A stretch of 64,000 nt of DNA from Enchytraeus crypticus. Its lineage: Eukaryota; Annelida; Clitellata; Enchytraeida; Enchytraeidae. The stretch lies in the NCBI GenBank assembly GCA_905160935.1, contig CAJHZI010000753.1, forward strand, positions 941,001 to 1,005,000, read 5' to 3'. Shown here piece by piece: positions 10,301-21,540 of this stretch. A model generated the notes under the pieces. The model worked only from the letters and a program-made list of their open reading frames with translations. It searched no databases and was not told the origin of the DNA. The translations under genes and the position numbers were made by a program. Position 1 is the stretch's first letter. Each line of letters opens with the position of its first letter.

Positions 10301-13300
10301 AGATAGCCGCACAAATGGGCCCCAGTGCTGGATCCAATGCACCAGAATTTCTTTGCATCTCCATTCGGCAGACGCAGTAGATTCTGAGCAAGCTTGGCGG
10401 CGAGGAATCCTATGATTCTAGCGTTTGAGGCGGCCTGAGGCACATAGACCGTCTTCGCGAGAGATTCCCAATCGATAACTATGACGTTGCAATCTTCCTA
10501 AAAGCACAAATAGCAGATTTAATTTAAATTGTAAAAGTTCATGTATTGGATGTTAAATGATTTTTTTCGCCTTCAGGATTAGCAGGAGAAACGAAGGTCT
10601 CAAATCGTTAGAAGATTTAGTCCATTTTCTCTGTAACCAGCCCTGTGAATGACCGATATTTTATTCTCAGATCAGCGCGGCCGGGAATCGAACCACGAGA
10701 GTTCAATTCACTTCAGGATCCGTCATTTAAAACTTCATGACGTTACTGGACGCCTCTAACTACTGCGCTATTTACGCATTTCTTCATTAATTAGGCCTAC
10801 ATCTCATTCATGATGCAAAACAAATTCATCATAGAAAACCAACAAAATATTGTTTAAAAAACATTTTTTTAGATTTACCTCTTCGTTTAACCTTTAAATT
10901 TTCTTTTAAACTTGAATCATATTTTCTTTGGTTATCAGTGGCGGATCAAGATAAAAATGAACTTGTTGACCCCTGAACACGATGATAAAAGATTTACATG
11001 ATGCTATTATTACATATATACATGTATATAGCCATACGAAGACCTCTAAACACATTTTAACCATACTATCGCCTATCCAAAATTATGAGAACAATGTCAA
11101 CAAATGTGCAAAATAGTTTTTGTCAGATTAAATTGTCTTTGTAAACATGTGTCTAGGTCATGTGCGGAAATGAATAGATAACTCATCATCATCTCCCCTT
11201 AAATCTCAGTTTAACTAGCGTCGGGATACGAATAGACCTCCAATCCTCTCTGTCCCATACCATATCATCAGTCAATCTCAGACTTTTCATGTCCTTCTTA
11301 ATTACCGCATCCCACGTCAATTGCGGTCTACTTCTCTATAGCTTAACATCCAGCTCTTCTCTCCAAACTCATCTTTACTACATCATTACAAATGAATAGA
11401 TAACTAAAACTAGACATACGCAGGTTACCTTTTTCAGAAGAGTTTCCTTTATTTCGCCAACGTAGGCCCAGGAGCTACTCTCAATCAGACCGTGCGAGAT
11501 GAAAATTGTGCGTCTGTAACCGCTGTAACTGAACCTTTATAAAACAACGAACGTTTAAATCAGCACTTTAGCAGCTGTATTCTTTGATTGGGCGAGCAAG
11601 TTTCGGAGGGGAAATGGCAGGGATATGGCTAAATTTGTCCGTTTAGGCTTAAATGATTCAGCGCTTGATAACTCGATCACACGAAATCCGAAGATGCAAG
11701 AGGAACAAAACAAATAATACAAATGGTAAAATCTATATTAATTTAGACATATTTAGACTTCTGAGACACATGGATTAATTCTTTTCCCCTCTTTTCGGAA
11801 TAGCTATGAAAAAATGCAGAGTAGCTTTAAGCGAGTTAGCTCCAAAAACGAATACAAAATACGAATTGATAAGGATATCAGTAACTGTAGAGCCAATGAT
11901 TTGAACCCACTCACATGCTGATGCGCAGTTGGAAACCAAATCGATGGTGTCACTGACGCAGCCAAAATTAACTCATACAATTGTTCATTAGAATAGAATA
12001 GAATAGATAATAGATCTATGTTTATTTTCAGAAAAAACACATAATGCATATCGCGAGAAAAATTAGTCGCCAGTGAAGATACAGAGTATCTTATCTAGCT
12101 GACTACCTTGATAATTATTTTACTTACAGTTCTTAATAAAGCTAGTATTAGTTCATAGTTCATAATACATACATTAGACACTTACGGATTTGATCTAAGG
12201 TTAATGAATTCTCCTGACGGATTTGACCTTGTGTACAGTTTGAAGGTCACGCTGCTCTCTGGGCACGTAGGCTTGGGCATCGTATCGTAGGGCGCGTCAT
12301 ACTGGACACATCCCGTGTCTGGGCAGCATACCTCGTAGGCTCTGTATTTAAATACAATAAAGCCAATAAAGTTTAATTCATAAAATATGAAAAACAAAAA
12401 GTAACACAGTTTAAATTTAACGTTTGTTTCAGTTTTAGAGGTTTACTTTTAGATCAGGGTCAGTGCGTCTCATAGCGTTTGTTTCTTTCTAACCAGACAA
12501 GCGTGATACGGTTCAGCGGGTGTCCATCCACTGGTATCCTGTTTACCGTGCTGGGAAATCCGTCTCCGACAGGTCCAAATGAGTGAAATGACTGGAATGT
12601 TTGCACAATAAAGCAATAGATTAATACAACATCTACATGTAGAAGATTAGTACATGTAGAAGAATATAGACCTAACGTGAGGAACAGCTGAGGAGGGTCT
12701 TTTTGTTAGTTTCATGAAGTCTGCAATAGAAATACATGTATATTAGTGTTGCGCAGGCAAATGCTCATCACCTGCTTAAATGAATGTAGTGGACAGGTTG
12801 ATGTACAGCGTTAACTTAATCAATCTGCCCATTGCATTCAATGAAACAGTCACTGTATATTTCTATTTTCAGGCTTCACAAAAATGATAAAAAGAACTCT
12901 TTTCAATTTTTTAATTTTAATACTAGTTGAATTCTTTTCAACTATGTAGAAAAGCATTCAGGCCGTCATCTGAGTCATTTTCTTTAGTATACTGTCAGCT
13001 ATAATATTTAGCAGGTCTGAGGTAGGGCTACTTGGATTCTATATATACTCAGTTTATAGGAGTATATGTATTTATTTGCATTTATTTAGTATGTATGTTT
13101 ATGAGATTGCTTATGGGCAATTAGGATTGTTTTAACAGGAAATAACGCCTCTGCCTAGTAAATGTTCGTCAAAGCTGAGGAAGGCATAGTGGCCCACCTC
13201 GTCATAAGCAAAATCCCCCAAGAATAATGGTATATCAAAAGGAATATTATAGATGATTTAAAGATCCACACGAATGTGGACATGGAGAGAAAAATGGAAG

Positions 13301-13895
13301 ATAGTACTTAGTTTAACACGATCAACAGCGATTTGAGAACCGTGAACCTTCATGGGAAGAAGTTGTGAGGGTTGCTGATGATAGATATGAATTCAGGAAT
13401 GTTGCCGCCTTATGTAGGCTACTGTTCAGAAAGCAAAGAATTGCTGATTACAACCAAATCACTTAACTACAACTTACAACTTTCATTTTTACATAAGTTT
13501 CGAAAAATAAAAAAATATTATTCCTGAGGCAGGACAAATAGTTAACTAAGTCACTATTTGGTAGGCAGCTTTAGCTTTTTGAGGTAGAACAAATAGTTAA
13601 CCAATGCCCTATTTGGTAGGCAACTTTAAGATCTTGTCTCTTTTTCACCACGATTTAAATATCCTTTTGGTCTAATTTCTCTAATAAAATGCAATTAGTT
13701 AAATGGCACGTTAATTACATCAATGAGTAACATACCGTGATGTTTTCGTTATTAGCTGGCTTTGTTCCAATAGAATCTATATGTTTTACCAACTATACTA
13801 CATTCTTGGTGAATCGATTTGTAGTGACATGTGATGGGGCGACGTCCCTGATAGCGTCCTTGTATGAGGAAACGGACGTTAAACCTTTATTATTA

Positions 13896-13954
<59 letters not shown>

Positions 13955-14026
13955 AATATGTGTAATATCTCACCTGATTGTAGCAACTATCGTTGCTAAA
14001 CAAACAACAATCGCAAGTCTCGACAT
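7182..14026 (-). CDS. Secreted pancreatic-lipase-family protein, 7 coding exons, 331 aa
   Basis: Coding exons are 14026-13974, 12341-12186, 11522-11429, 10497-10257, 9468-9253, 8307-8198 and 7307-7182 (996 nt, 331 aa plus stop). All junctions are GT/AG and all phases match, which is strong support. Residues 1-18 are a signal peptide (MSRLAIVVCLATIVATIR). The mature part starts Cys-rich, followed by the family's FKLYTRSNP strand, an ISHG oxyanion-loop segment, DCNVIVIDW, the nucleophile elbow GSSTGAH (Ser158), GRVTGLSPAGP, AKFVDIIHSD, CGHVDYY and CQHNR (His259). Family members are extracellular lipases or phospholipases A1. The lid between the last cysteines is very short, as in phospholipase-A1-type members. 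The position of the catalytic Asp (GLDPAGP in the family) is Ser184, so hydrolytic activity is doubtful. There is no C-terminal PLAT domain; 331 aa suits single-domain invertebrate members. Identification is by remembered family motifs; the inactivity is inference. Confidence 0.9.
7490..7675 (+). mobile_element. 3' stub of a (GAT)n-tailed non-LTR element
   Basis: The peptide ERGRPKLTWDAVIKKDKKN, then VLDREDWRKSIYIPN, then stop and a GATGATG tail. Other stubs of this family: 11180-11395 (-), 23385-23530 (-), 33265-33322 (+), 42240-42337 (+), 44485-44522 (+), 48005-48123 (+), and the longer copy at 18287. Confidence 0.85.
8198..8307 (-). CDS. Lipase coding exon 6 (catalytic His)
   Basis: Acceptor TTGACAG/AG and donor ACCA/GTAAGT. 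It encodes AFCQHNRAKDFFVSSI and CFASNRHC. C-x-H-x-R-A is the family's catalytic-His motif (His259) followed by the conserved aromatic helix and a Cys pair. Confidence 0.88.
8378..8492 (+). mobile_element. 3' stub of the (GA)n-tailed LINE
   Basis: GAAGAGGAAGGCGGAAGACA, then GGACCTGCCAGTAAGCAGTG and CACCAAGAGAGAAG. It sits in lipase intron 6, just upstream of exon 6 in genomic order. Confidence 0.75.
8890..9112 (-). mobile_element. tRNA-SINE-like repeat family D
   Basis: Shares GAAGCCCGATGGGCTTCTCT, CAAGACGTC and TGGGACTCCCTA with copies at 17390-17690 (+), 36495-37345 (+, interrupted) and 40205-40345 (+). The common end reads GACGTCTTGAAGAGAA(N)CC..CGGGCT..TGACGTTAAAC. It contains an internal duplication (CTCCAAAC...TCCTGGGACTCCCT twice). 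Confidence 0.65.
9253..9468 (-). CDS. Lipase coding exon 5 (catalytic-Asp region and beta-9 loop)
   Basis: Acceptor ATGTAG/GA and donor TGCG/GTAAGT. The split Gly182 is followed by LSPAGPG, then DIRIG, SSAKFVDIIHSD, CGHVDYY and a divergent stretch up to QPLC. Compared with GLDPAGP, the Asp is Ser184 (codon TCG), which is more than one base away from an Asp codon. Confidence 0.9.
9885..10045 (+). mobile_element. tRNA-derived SINE (tRNA-like head)
   Basis: TGGCATAACGATCAGAGCG resembles an A-box, CTCG-GATA-CGAG could form an anticodon stem, and CTGGGTTCAAACCCCAG forms a perfect T-arm with a B-box. The acceptor ends pair poorly. It lies in lipase intron 4. Confidence 0.6.
10140..10252. repeat. 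(TTA/TCA)n microsatellite next to a splice donor
   Basis: Impure trinucleotide tract that begins only a few bases inside lipase intron 4 (donor GT at 10256-10255). Confidence 0.9.
10257..10497 (-). CDS. Lipase coding exon 4 (nucleophile elbow)
   Basis: Acceptor TTTTAG/G and donor ACCG/GTAATA. Residues 102-181 contain DCNVIVIDW, AASNARIIG and FWCIGSSTGAHLCGYLG. Ser158 of GSSTG is the expected nucleophile (most members have GHSLG). An (AAT/GAT)-type microsatellite begins a few bases inside the following intron. Confidence 0.9.
10620..10800 (-). mobile_element. tRNA-derived SINE family A, copy 1
   Basis: The minus strand has GCGCAGTAGTTAGAGGCG (A-box-like) and a GTGGTTCGATTCCC B-box, then GGCCGCGCTGATCTGAGAAT. 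The same layout recurs at 47120-47340 and 58065-58310. Confidence 0.75.
10934..10985. mobile_element. End fragment of a hAT-like MITE
   Basis: CAGTGGCGGATCAAG matches the terminus of the elements at 36585 and 42851. No second terminus was found nearby. Confidence 0.4.
11180..11395 (-). mobile_element. (GAT)n-tailed LINE 3' stub in lipase intron 3
   Basis: The reverse strand, with frameshifts, reads VWREELDVKL, LTWDAVIKKDMK and DREDW, then a GATGATG end. It matches the copy at 18287 almost word for word. Confidence 0.8.
11429..11522 (-). CDS. Lipase coding exon 3 (oxyanion-loop segment)
   Basis: Acceptor GTTACAG/C and donor AAG/GTAACC. Residues 71-101 include IFISHGLIESSSW, the counterpart of the family's RFxIHGF...W strand and loop, with Leu in place of the usual Phe after HG. 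This exon has no long open frame of its own and is found through homology and phase. Confidence 0.85.
12186..12341 (-). CDS. Lipase coding exon 2 (N-terminal Cys-rich segment)
   Basis: Acceptor AAATACAG/A and donor CC/GTAAGT; phase 2 on both sides. Residues 19-70 hold CCPDTGC and FKLYTRSNP, which align with the start of the mature pancreatic lipase fold (short Cys loop, then the strand ending in T-x-x-NP). Confidence 0.88.
12660..12865 (+). repeat. Degenerate dispersed repeat, probably family G
   Basis: Scattered similarity to the family described at 25745, weak. No other content is seen between lipase exons 1 and 2 apart from this and the two features below. Confidence 0.3.
13240..13320 (+). 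mobile_element. (GA)-family LINE stub, degenerate
   Basis: GATGATTTAAAGATCCACAC then TGTGGACATGGAGAGAAAAATGGAAGATAG, matching the DDLKTHSYVDMRRK region of the copy at 61110. Confidence 0.6.
13500..13628. repeat. About 62-bp tandem duplication
   Basis: GACAAATAGTTAACTAAGTC...CTATTTGGTAGGCAGCTTTA is repeated as GAACAAATAGTTAACCAATG...CTATTTGGTAGGCAACTTTA. It lies in lipase intron 1. Confidence 0.75.
13790..13953 (+). mobile_element. CR1-like 3' end with a (TTA)n tail
   Basis: GATTTGTAGTGACATGTGAT, CGTCCCTGATAGCGTCC and GAGGAAACGGACGTTAAACC lead directly into (TTA)n. This is the 3' UTR seen at the end of the CR1-like copy at 35046-36500. Confidence 0.85.
13974..14026 (-). CDS. Lipase coding exon 1 (signal peptide)
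   Basis: ATG at 14026, 17 codons plus 2 nt, donor CAG/GTGAGA. It encodes a basic-hydrophobic secretion signal. The leftover AG joins A from exon 2 to make Arg18. A TATA box lies about 70 bp upstream and no other ATG falls between them on this strand, which supports this start. Confidence 0.82.
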
Positions 14027-14087
14027 CTCTGGTCCTTGATCTTGTCACAGTTCTTCGCAGAAGTGTCTCAAAAACGCAAAGCGTGTT

Positions 14088-14100
14088 CTTATTTATAAAG
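14088..14100 (-). promoter_or_regulatory. Probable TATA box of the lipase gene
   Basis: The minus strand reads CTTTATAAATAAG here, about 70 bp before the lipase ATG. That spacing predicts a start site near 14065-14070 and a 5' UTR of about 40 nt. No transcript evidence is available. Confidence 0.55.
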
Positions 14101-14858
14101 TTAGCATCTACTGTGCAGCATCTAGCAGTGGAAATGCTTATTATTGTATTCGTATTGCAAGCTTATTCTTATTTCCTTAGCCAGACATAGCGTGCGAGCT
14201 TACCTTGGAGTAATAATAATACTGGCAAGGATTGACTACGACATAATCAGTCTTTCGATTGACTCTATTTCACTACACAGATTCGATAAACAGTAATTAC
14301 CAAGCATACTGACGATGATTCTAAAGTATTTCATCCGGTCAATTTAGCTTCTACTTTCAATTTTCCAATCCAATTTAATTTTATCAACTCACAAGCTATA
14401 AATTTCAACAACAATCTTAACCAGACGAATCATTATAGCATAAGTAATGTTATTGACTCGATCACATGACAAAAAGCAGTTGAAATTTCAGTCTATCATG
14501 CTTACACTTTTACTAAAAATTATAGACTGCGACATAGAATTTTCTTGTTGATTGTGCAAGGCTCAGTGATCTGCCGGGTACCCAACGGCTACTACTCATT
14601 TGTTGAGTGATCCGCGATAAGTTTGAAAAAGAAATTTTGCGCTAAAAGTAAAATAAATTACTAAATAGGATTAACCAAAATATTTCGTAACGGATCGTAG
14701 TATAAATTTTCTGCATTCATCCCACGTCCAAACAGCTGGGGATGTGTGAGAGTAGTGATGACAAAATTAAATACTTCTGCAAGTAGGACCCTGAACTCTG
14801 TACACATTTGTCTTGGGGGGGAGTTGTCGGCTGAAAAATATTGTAAGAATTTCAGTTT

Positions 14859-14860
<2 letters not shown>

Positions 14861-14899
<39 letters not shown>
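14861..14899. repeat. (TA)n microsatellite
   Basis: Pure AT dinucleotide tract. The flanking 14100-15850 shows no gene or clear repeat. Confidence 0.95.
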
Positions 14900-14900
<1 letters not shown>

Positions 14901-15934
14901 GTATATAAACATGTATGTGCACTCAAATGCAGTTGAGTACTATATATGTTGACGAATATATGTTTCTAATTTTTCTTTAAACGTTTTCTTGAAAATTTAG
15001 GAGGGGAGATCAGTAAAGCTCCTTTTTATAAATTGGTAACGGAAGGCCGTAGGTAACTGCATTCGTTTGTTGTATGGTGTCAACTCAGCAGTTATTTATA
15101 TTAAATCGTAAAAGGGTTAAAAACTTTATTGAAGGCGAGAGGGGTGAATTCTACATTTTTCAATTAAATTAAATTTCTGTTGATCATTACACAGTGTTCA
15201 GTTGGTTCATGGTGCACTCATTAAGGTGTTGTGGCTTGTAATTGTGCTACTGAAGTCGTGTAATATAACTGCACATTTCTAGTCAACATTAGACTGGTCT
15301 TAAGCTATAATTTTTCAAACATACCGTTGAGGTGTTGAATACCGAAGGATAATTGATTAGAACATTGGTAAAATCTATTTTATCTGCTACTAGTCTTCGA
15401 CTAGCTAATCGTTGGTAGCGTCATTCATGTGGAATCTGTGATGAACGAGCAAACGTAAACCTGCCATCGACATCACTGCGAGATATAGAAAAAATCATTT
15501 CATTGTAAAAGGTAATTTTTGAACCTAGAATTCTAAAATCCGAGAGGGACGCAAATTGTTACTGAATGGTTAGCCATTACACATTGTGTTAAAGGCTCAC
15601 AAAAGGAAAAGGTTTAATAACATATTCGACACTTTATCCTCAGAACACAGTTTATCCTGAATTAGTACTTTTTATTATCGAGCGATGCGAAGAAGAACTT
15701 AGAAGAAGAAGAACTTTTAAGTTATAGCCCAAAGTTGAGTTGCCATTGCTACTAATATTCGCCTAACAACAGAGTCCAGACAGGTGACAAGTCATTGGTC
15801 AGTTATTCGGTAAAACCAAATCGCATCTGAATACCTCTCCCTCCTCTATCTACATTATATATATATATATATATATACTGTATAGTATATATATATATAT
15901 ATATATACTATACATATATGATGTATAGTATATA

Positions 15935-15970
15935 AGATGGAATATGTAGTTTGAACCTATCAGTAAACAG

Positions 15971-16047
<77 letters not shown>

Positions 16048-16099
16048 AGTATATATATATATATATATATATAGTATATATTATATATATATATATATA

Positions 16100-16143
<44 letters not shown>

Positions 16144-16179
16144 CTGTTTACTGATAGGTTCAAACTACATATTCCATCT
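15935..16179. repeat. 245-bp palindrome with a (TA)n centre
   Basis: The arm AGATGGAATATGTAGTTTGA, continuing to ACAGAGTACTA, is repeated as a perfect reverse complement at 16138-16179. About 160 bp of (TA)n lies between. Confidence 0.95.
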
Positions 16180-16711
16180 CAATCTACTTTTTAGCTAATC
16201 AATGAGCACTACATAGGCCAACGCATGATTTATTCTATTGACAAGGACTTTTTAACCTCCATTGTAGCCTTTAATATTGTAAAAGTACATGTATAGCATG
16301 AATGGAATTCAATCAAGTGGTTTCCCATTGTCTATTCGATTAATATTTAGTCATCTCTTATGACACGCGCAGTTTACCGTTAGACTGTTCCTTAGTGGCC
16401 AGGAAACAACATACTCGATTATGCTCTATATAACATATTGAAAATGAATATATCATGTGATAATAGGGCACTTATTATGTATATATGCTCAAAAGTATCA
16501 CGTGATACATAAGCACAATAAGAGAATGCATTTAATGCGACTAATGATTTAGTTAATTAATAATATCGTACTTCTAATACTTCGTACAATAGGTTATGTT
16601 TTAGTACGTGAAGTGTCGCTGCAGGTAACATTAAACATTCGAACCACGTATCCTGATGAGTGTGAATAAAATTGGACATCAGTTCGCTCTCTTCTTTTCG
16701 TCTTTCGTCTT

Positions 16712-16985
16712 TCTATCTCTCTCTCTTTCTCTCTCTCTCTCTAGTACTCGTCCAAGACAGGTCCAAGTTAAACATTTCTACTCACATCCTACTTTCGCGC
16801 TTCTTAAAGAGTAGTATTTATTGAACTGAATTGTCTCCGTATATAAGCTATCGGTGTGCTTTTGAAGTTTATGGTTGCCTAGGTAGTGAAAGACTTTACA
16901 CAAAATCCACTATAAATTATAATCTATATATTTTACACTAATTAACTAGTTAATCCCTTCACAAAAGGCTTGACTTTATTCACAC
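16712..16985 (-). mobile_element. Family G SINE-like repeat with (GA)n tail
   Basis: The minus strand ends GGACCTGTCTTGGACGAGTA then CTAGAGAGAGAG. It includes GATTAACTAGTTAAT-like and GTGAAGGGATTAAC segments shared with 25745 and 47480. A related but worn piece is at 16230-16420. Confidence 0.55.
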
Positions 16986-17010
16986 TTTAACATAGCCAAG
17001 CGCTCTCACC

Positions 17011-17052
<42 letters not shown>

Positions 17053-17120
17053 GAGCCCTGCTTTGGCAGGTCTATGGCATATAATTCCTCCACATATTTC
17101 TATCTTCTGCCATTCTCTTC
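17011..17120 (-). mobile_element. (GA)n-tailed LINE stub
   Basis: The minus strand reads GAAGAGAATGGCAGAAGATA, then ATATGCCATAGACCTGCCAA and a (GA)n tract (17011-17052). Confidence 0.75.
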
Positions 17121-17389
17121 ATATCAACATAATTATGAATAATTTCTTACCGTGTTGTATTCGGCGCACTGTAGAATGGACCAAGCATAGATAAACTGCA
17201 TGTGTCGTAGAAGGCGACTAAGCTGAAGCTGGAGGAAGGCAAAGGAGAACCACCTCATCTAGCACCGCAATTATTTCCATGATAATATAGCATATTATGT
17301 AGCTAATGTAGGTTCTTCACCTCGCACATGAATGACATCAATACAATAAAAATAACAAATGTAATAGAATATTTTCATCGGGCTGAACA

Positions 17390-17690
17390 GTGAGCTGTGC
17401 AACTTAGAGTTCGGCTCTGGTCTAGGGAGTCCCAGGAATGTTTGGAGCACGGATCACTCTGGTCAAGAGAGTCGTTGGATTGTTTTGAGAACGGTTCAAC
17501 CCATTTGGATCATCACTCAGACAAGTCTGATTGCTGCTTTGATTGGTCGGTTCTTTGGATCAATCACGACGATTGTCGGGTTTCAGGCGTACCACGGTTC
17601 ACCGGTACACCTGACGTCCTCAGAAGTAGCACATCGGGCTTTTGACTTTGACGGTAAACCCACAATAAAAATAATTTGACTTCGCAGAAT
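17390..17690 (+). mobile_element. tRNA-SINE-like repeat family D
   Basis: Shares GATTGCTGCTTTGATTGGTC, ACGACGATTGTCGGGTTTC and the end CATCGGGCTTTTGACTTTGA with 40205-40345 and, reversed, with 8890-9112. The open frames here are by-products. Confidence 0.7.
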
Positions 17691-17810
17691 ATTGTAACTG
17701 ACTGACTAAAATGACATGACTAAAGAGTCAGCTATCCGAGCGAGGTAGGGTATTACCATTCAACACTGTAGAGCTCAGAGTTACCCTACCGGTGAATAAA
17801 AATATCACTC

Positions 17811-17853
17811 TCTCTCTCTCCCTCTCTCTCTCTCTCTTTCTTTCTCTCTTTCT
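17811..17853. repeat. (CT)n microsatellite
   Basis: Impure CT tract following a sequence that resembles the family G/GA-LINE ends. Confidence 0.9.
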
Positions 17854-18286
17854 CGTGTCGCCTTCTCTTCAGACACTCTAATCACATGACAATGTAATTA
17901 AATAAATTATTAATTATTCATTTGCTTTTTCGTTATATTAACCGCCGATATCATTAAGATGGTTTTATTTTTAGATCTGGTGATTTTGGATCAGCAGATA
18001 TTAGATCAATTGATTTTAGATTAGTTCGTTTTAGATCAGTACATATTAGATGAGCTTATTTTAGATGCTAAGTATTTTTAATATGCACAGTACACTAATG
18101 GTGACGGTAAATACGGCTTCTTTGTTCTCTCTCAGAAATCGGAATAATAAACGAATAATCAAATTTTTAAAAATGAAGAAATATAAATCATCATAGAAGT
18201 GAAATTAAAAAAGATATCACGTTGAAATCCACAAGTACCATCAATAAATTTGAACTCAACTCTCACGGGTTCGATTTCCGGGTTCT

Positions 18287-18619
18287 ATGTGTGGTTCGGA
18301 ATGTTGGGCACTAAAAGGGGAACATTTACAGAGTTTGCATGTGGCAGAAATGAGAATGTTGCGTCTAATGTGTGGAGCAACTGGAAAGGACAAAATGGAA
18401 AATGAATATCTGAGGATGAATTTGAACGTTGAGGGGACCGGGGATAGGTTGGCTCAGGCGAGATTGAGATGGTATGGGCATATTGTGAGAAAGGCAGATG
18501 AGGATGTAGTAAATGAAGTTTGGAGGAAAGAGCTGGATGTTAAGCTAGAGGGAGGTAAACTACAATTGACGTGGGATGCGGTAATTAAGAAGAACATCAA
18601 GGGAGATAATGATGATTAA
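18287..18619 (+). mobile_element. C-terminal part of a non-LTR RT protein, (GAT)-tailed family
   Basis: An open 110 codons: CGSECWALKGEHLQSLHVAE, MLRLMCGATGKDK, RLAQARLRWYGHIVRKADED, VWRKELDVKL, LTWDAVIKK. This is the post-RT region of a LINE protein. It ends earlier than the other copies because of a short deletion before the GATAATGATGATT tail. 18620-21280 holds no recognisable gene; a LINE 3' end lies about 19985-20110. Confidence 0.85.
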
Positions 18620-21283
18620 TTATTAATTTATTTACTATTATTATCATTTATTATTATTTTTATTATATAATTTTATTACTTTAGAGACGACTGTTCTCAC
18701 GAGCGAGTGTACTTAATACTGTGATTGTTCATTGCTGTAACGAAATGCTGAAGCTATTGCTGAAGCCATTGCTGAAACTATTGCAGAAGCTATTGATGAA
18801 GCGGTTAAAGGATTGAAAACACTTAATCAAATTGAATCAAATTGAATCAAAGCCTACTGTTACGGTTTATCATGATTGCAAGATTATGAAATAAACATTT
18901 TCTATGTATTTTTACTAAATGAATAGTTTACGTTTAGCTAATTTGTTAAATTAGGCACACCAAATTGGTTTTGCAGCCTTATGGGGATAGTGCTAAATAT
19001 GACACAAAATTACACTAAACAATTTCTCTTGCAATTCTTGGTGTCAATTAATTTAACGGAGTAGGAATAAAGAAGATTGCAAAATTAATTCCAAATTAAG
19101 ATGAAATATTCAAAAAATATTGAAATAAAAATGGGAAAATGATCTTGAAGTTACAAAACGAACACATTAATTTTTTTCATTCAAATGGCACATGCCAATC
19201 AATGTGTGATATAGAATTAACCAGTAGGCCTACGTCTACAGTATTATTATTTCACTTTTCAATGTGTTTTCATCATTTACCACCAAGGTTAATTTTGTCA
19301 TTAGACTATGATATCGTACCTCAGATCTGTGCACAATTCTATCTTTTCATGTATCTATTTAGAAATACAGCGGCAGGTGGAAGTGATTATAGACTTTTGT
19401 GGTTTTGATTTCTAAAACAACAGTTGGTAAAGTGAATAATCGATAAACATGTCAATCACTGTACGATAAAATCATTAATCAATGTATCCATTTCAAAGAC
19501 ATTACATTTTTTATCAAATATATATTAAGCTCAATCTTATAATTTCATTGTGTGGCTTACATAGAAATATAGGTAGAGGTGACTACAGGCTTTTCTAATA
19601 AATTAGAATTCCTGCTTTCAACATTTAAAATCTTTAATTATTTAATCGTCTAATCTTTAATCTTTTAATTTGTAATCCGTTTTGTCACCGGTCAGCTTTT
19701 TACTTGAACGTGAAAAAGGTTTAGATGTCAGTACAACTTCTCTGAAATGAGCGAATCCTGGCATACTTCTTTATTAATTATGTAGATTACCTAATTAGAT
19801 ATTAGTTAATTAATTTAAATTAAGTGTTAATGGTATGATAATCTAGGATCATGTTTTCACAACGCTAATGCAAAGAAATGATATTGTCCGTGCTCATTTA
19901 AGTAATATACCGTTTCAAATTTATGTTTTGGTCCAATTAGGTCAGAATTGTATTTGGTAATGGAATAAATTTTTTATATTTCAGACTCAAGTAGACTCTG
20001 GTATGGCTACTAATTATGGTATTACCGAACAGAGCTTATGGCTCTTTTATGGTAGCCTCTTTCGTATTGTTACTTGTTAATATAACTATAGGCACGTTCC
20101 TATTGTTTGTATAATCTATGCTGTGATGAACGAATAAACGATACTAAACGAGAAGCCAGAAAACGAGAATTCCAGAAATATTACATTTCACTAGCAGCTA
20201 CCCAGGGGCGAGCATGTGTTAACTTCACGCACAAGTCCGTCCTATCACGCCGATCAGCGGCTTCTTGATCTTGGCAGGACAATGTTTGTTCTGCTACTTA
20301 GGTGGGCGAGGAACGGCTGGGCGCTAAATGTCCAGTACTATTCATAACTACGTTGACACAAATCTCTGAAATTCTAATCGGCAGTACTGACTTGACAGTA
20401 CATAAGTCTATAACTCTATCGAATCGACAGGTGCTCATTAGCAGTTTATGGACTTTAGGGCTGTAATTAGCTCACTATCGGTTTTAATATTCCCAAATGT
20501 TATTCACTGCAGTATTTATCATATCCCCCTGTACATTTACATACTTCATGATTGATTATAGGGATATTCAATTAACATTTTATTATTCAAAACGTTGTGA
20601 AATTAGAGAATGCTATTTTAAGAGACTTCATGTAGACCATATAACAATAGGACACTCACTACTTCTTTAGGAGGCTATAGATTTTAGTATTCGTTTCAAT
20701 ATCATCAATCAAACTTTAAATCGGTGCCACATAGCCCTCAATAAAAATTTCTTTGAACTGTTTCGAAAACAATTGTTGCCTAGATGAGCTACGTCAGGGC
20801 CGTTGGGACTATAGCCTATGTCCTTTTTAACGTCGTTTATGCATACCGTATTAAGTCTTTGTGATTTGGTGAAAGTAAAACATAATTTATCTATCTATCT
20901 AATATTATTTAAAAAATTATTTGTGAATATATCTACTCAATAGATTGCTCTACTTGCCAATGCCTTTCGTGACGCACAATGTAAAAGTGTATATTGTCTG
21001 GCAACTTTGATTTTTCAATTCCGATTTAAACATTTTGTAAACCTAAAAACTGTATTGCGAATGAGTACGATGTTTCTTAATCAAACATATGTTTTAAATA
21101 ATATTTTTAGTAATATTTTAATCATGTTTTAAACAATGTTTTAATGCTTTCGAGTAAGACTAATTTACTTTAAAAAGCGATAAAACTTAAAAAGTCTGCA
21201 GTTGAACGTTCGCGCGACGTATAGAGTTTAGCTCCTGTGTGAGCATAAGTAGTTTCAGCAATATTTGTTCAATATGGACTCTT

Positions 21284-21353
21284 CATTGAAACAAATATGC
21301 TACTCTATAAGTAGCAAATATGCTACTCTATAAGTAGCATATTTGTTTCAATG
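21284..21353. repeat. Perfect 21-bp inverted repeat (hairpin)
   Basis: CATTGAAACAAATATGCTACT at 21284-21304 is inverted at 21333-21353. The loop itself contains another copy of the inner part (GCAAATATGCTACTCTATAA). Confidence 0.9.
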
Positions 21354-21407
21354 CACTGTTGGTATTTTTGTTTGTTTATTGTATGCAACTTGCTATCACG
21401 TTTTGAT

Positions 21408-21540
21408 TCATATATAAAAAAGCTAAAGCTAAGGTCAGTTTCCTCACTCGAAAGCGATGTCAGTGACGGCGAGCCCAGGATTTGAACCCCGCACCTGTGC
21501 AAAGTCGGTAAGACACTCGACCGCGGATCAGTTCTGTAAT
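21408..21540 (-). mobile_element. tRNA-derived SINE family B
   Basis: Shares GTTTCCTCACTCGAAAGCGA, TGTCAGTGACGG, GAGCCCAGGATTTGAACC (B-box) and CTCGACCGCGGATCAG with 38079-38230 (-), 34858-34998 (+), 40012-40150 (+) and 44090-44225 (-); a weak one is at 42432-42600 (-). Confidence 0.8.

Noticed and set aside
15975..16163. Ile/Tyr repeat proteins
   Set aside because: Translations of (TA)n; the same applies at 14661-14952, 46082-46273 and 48756-49069.
20200..20330. GC-richer patch that could be an exon
   Set aside because: No frame on either strand combines with plausible splice sites or a recognisable motif.
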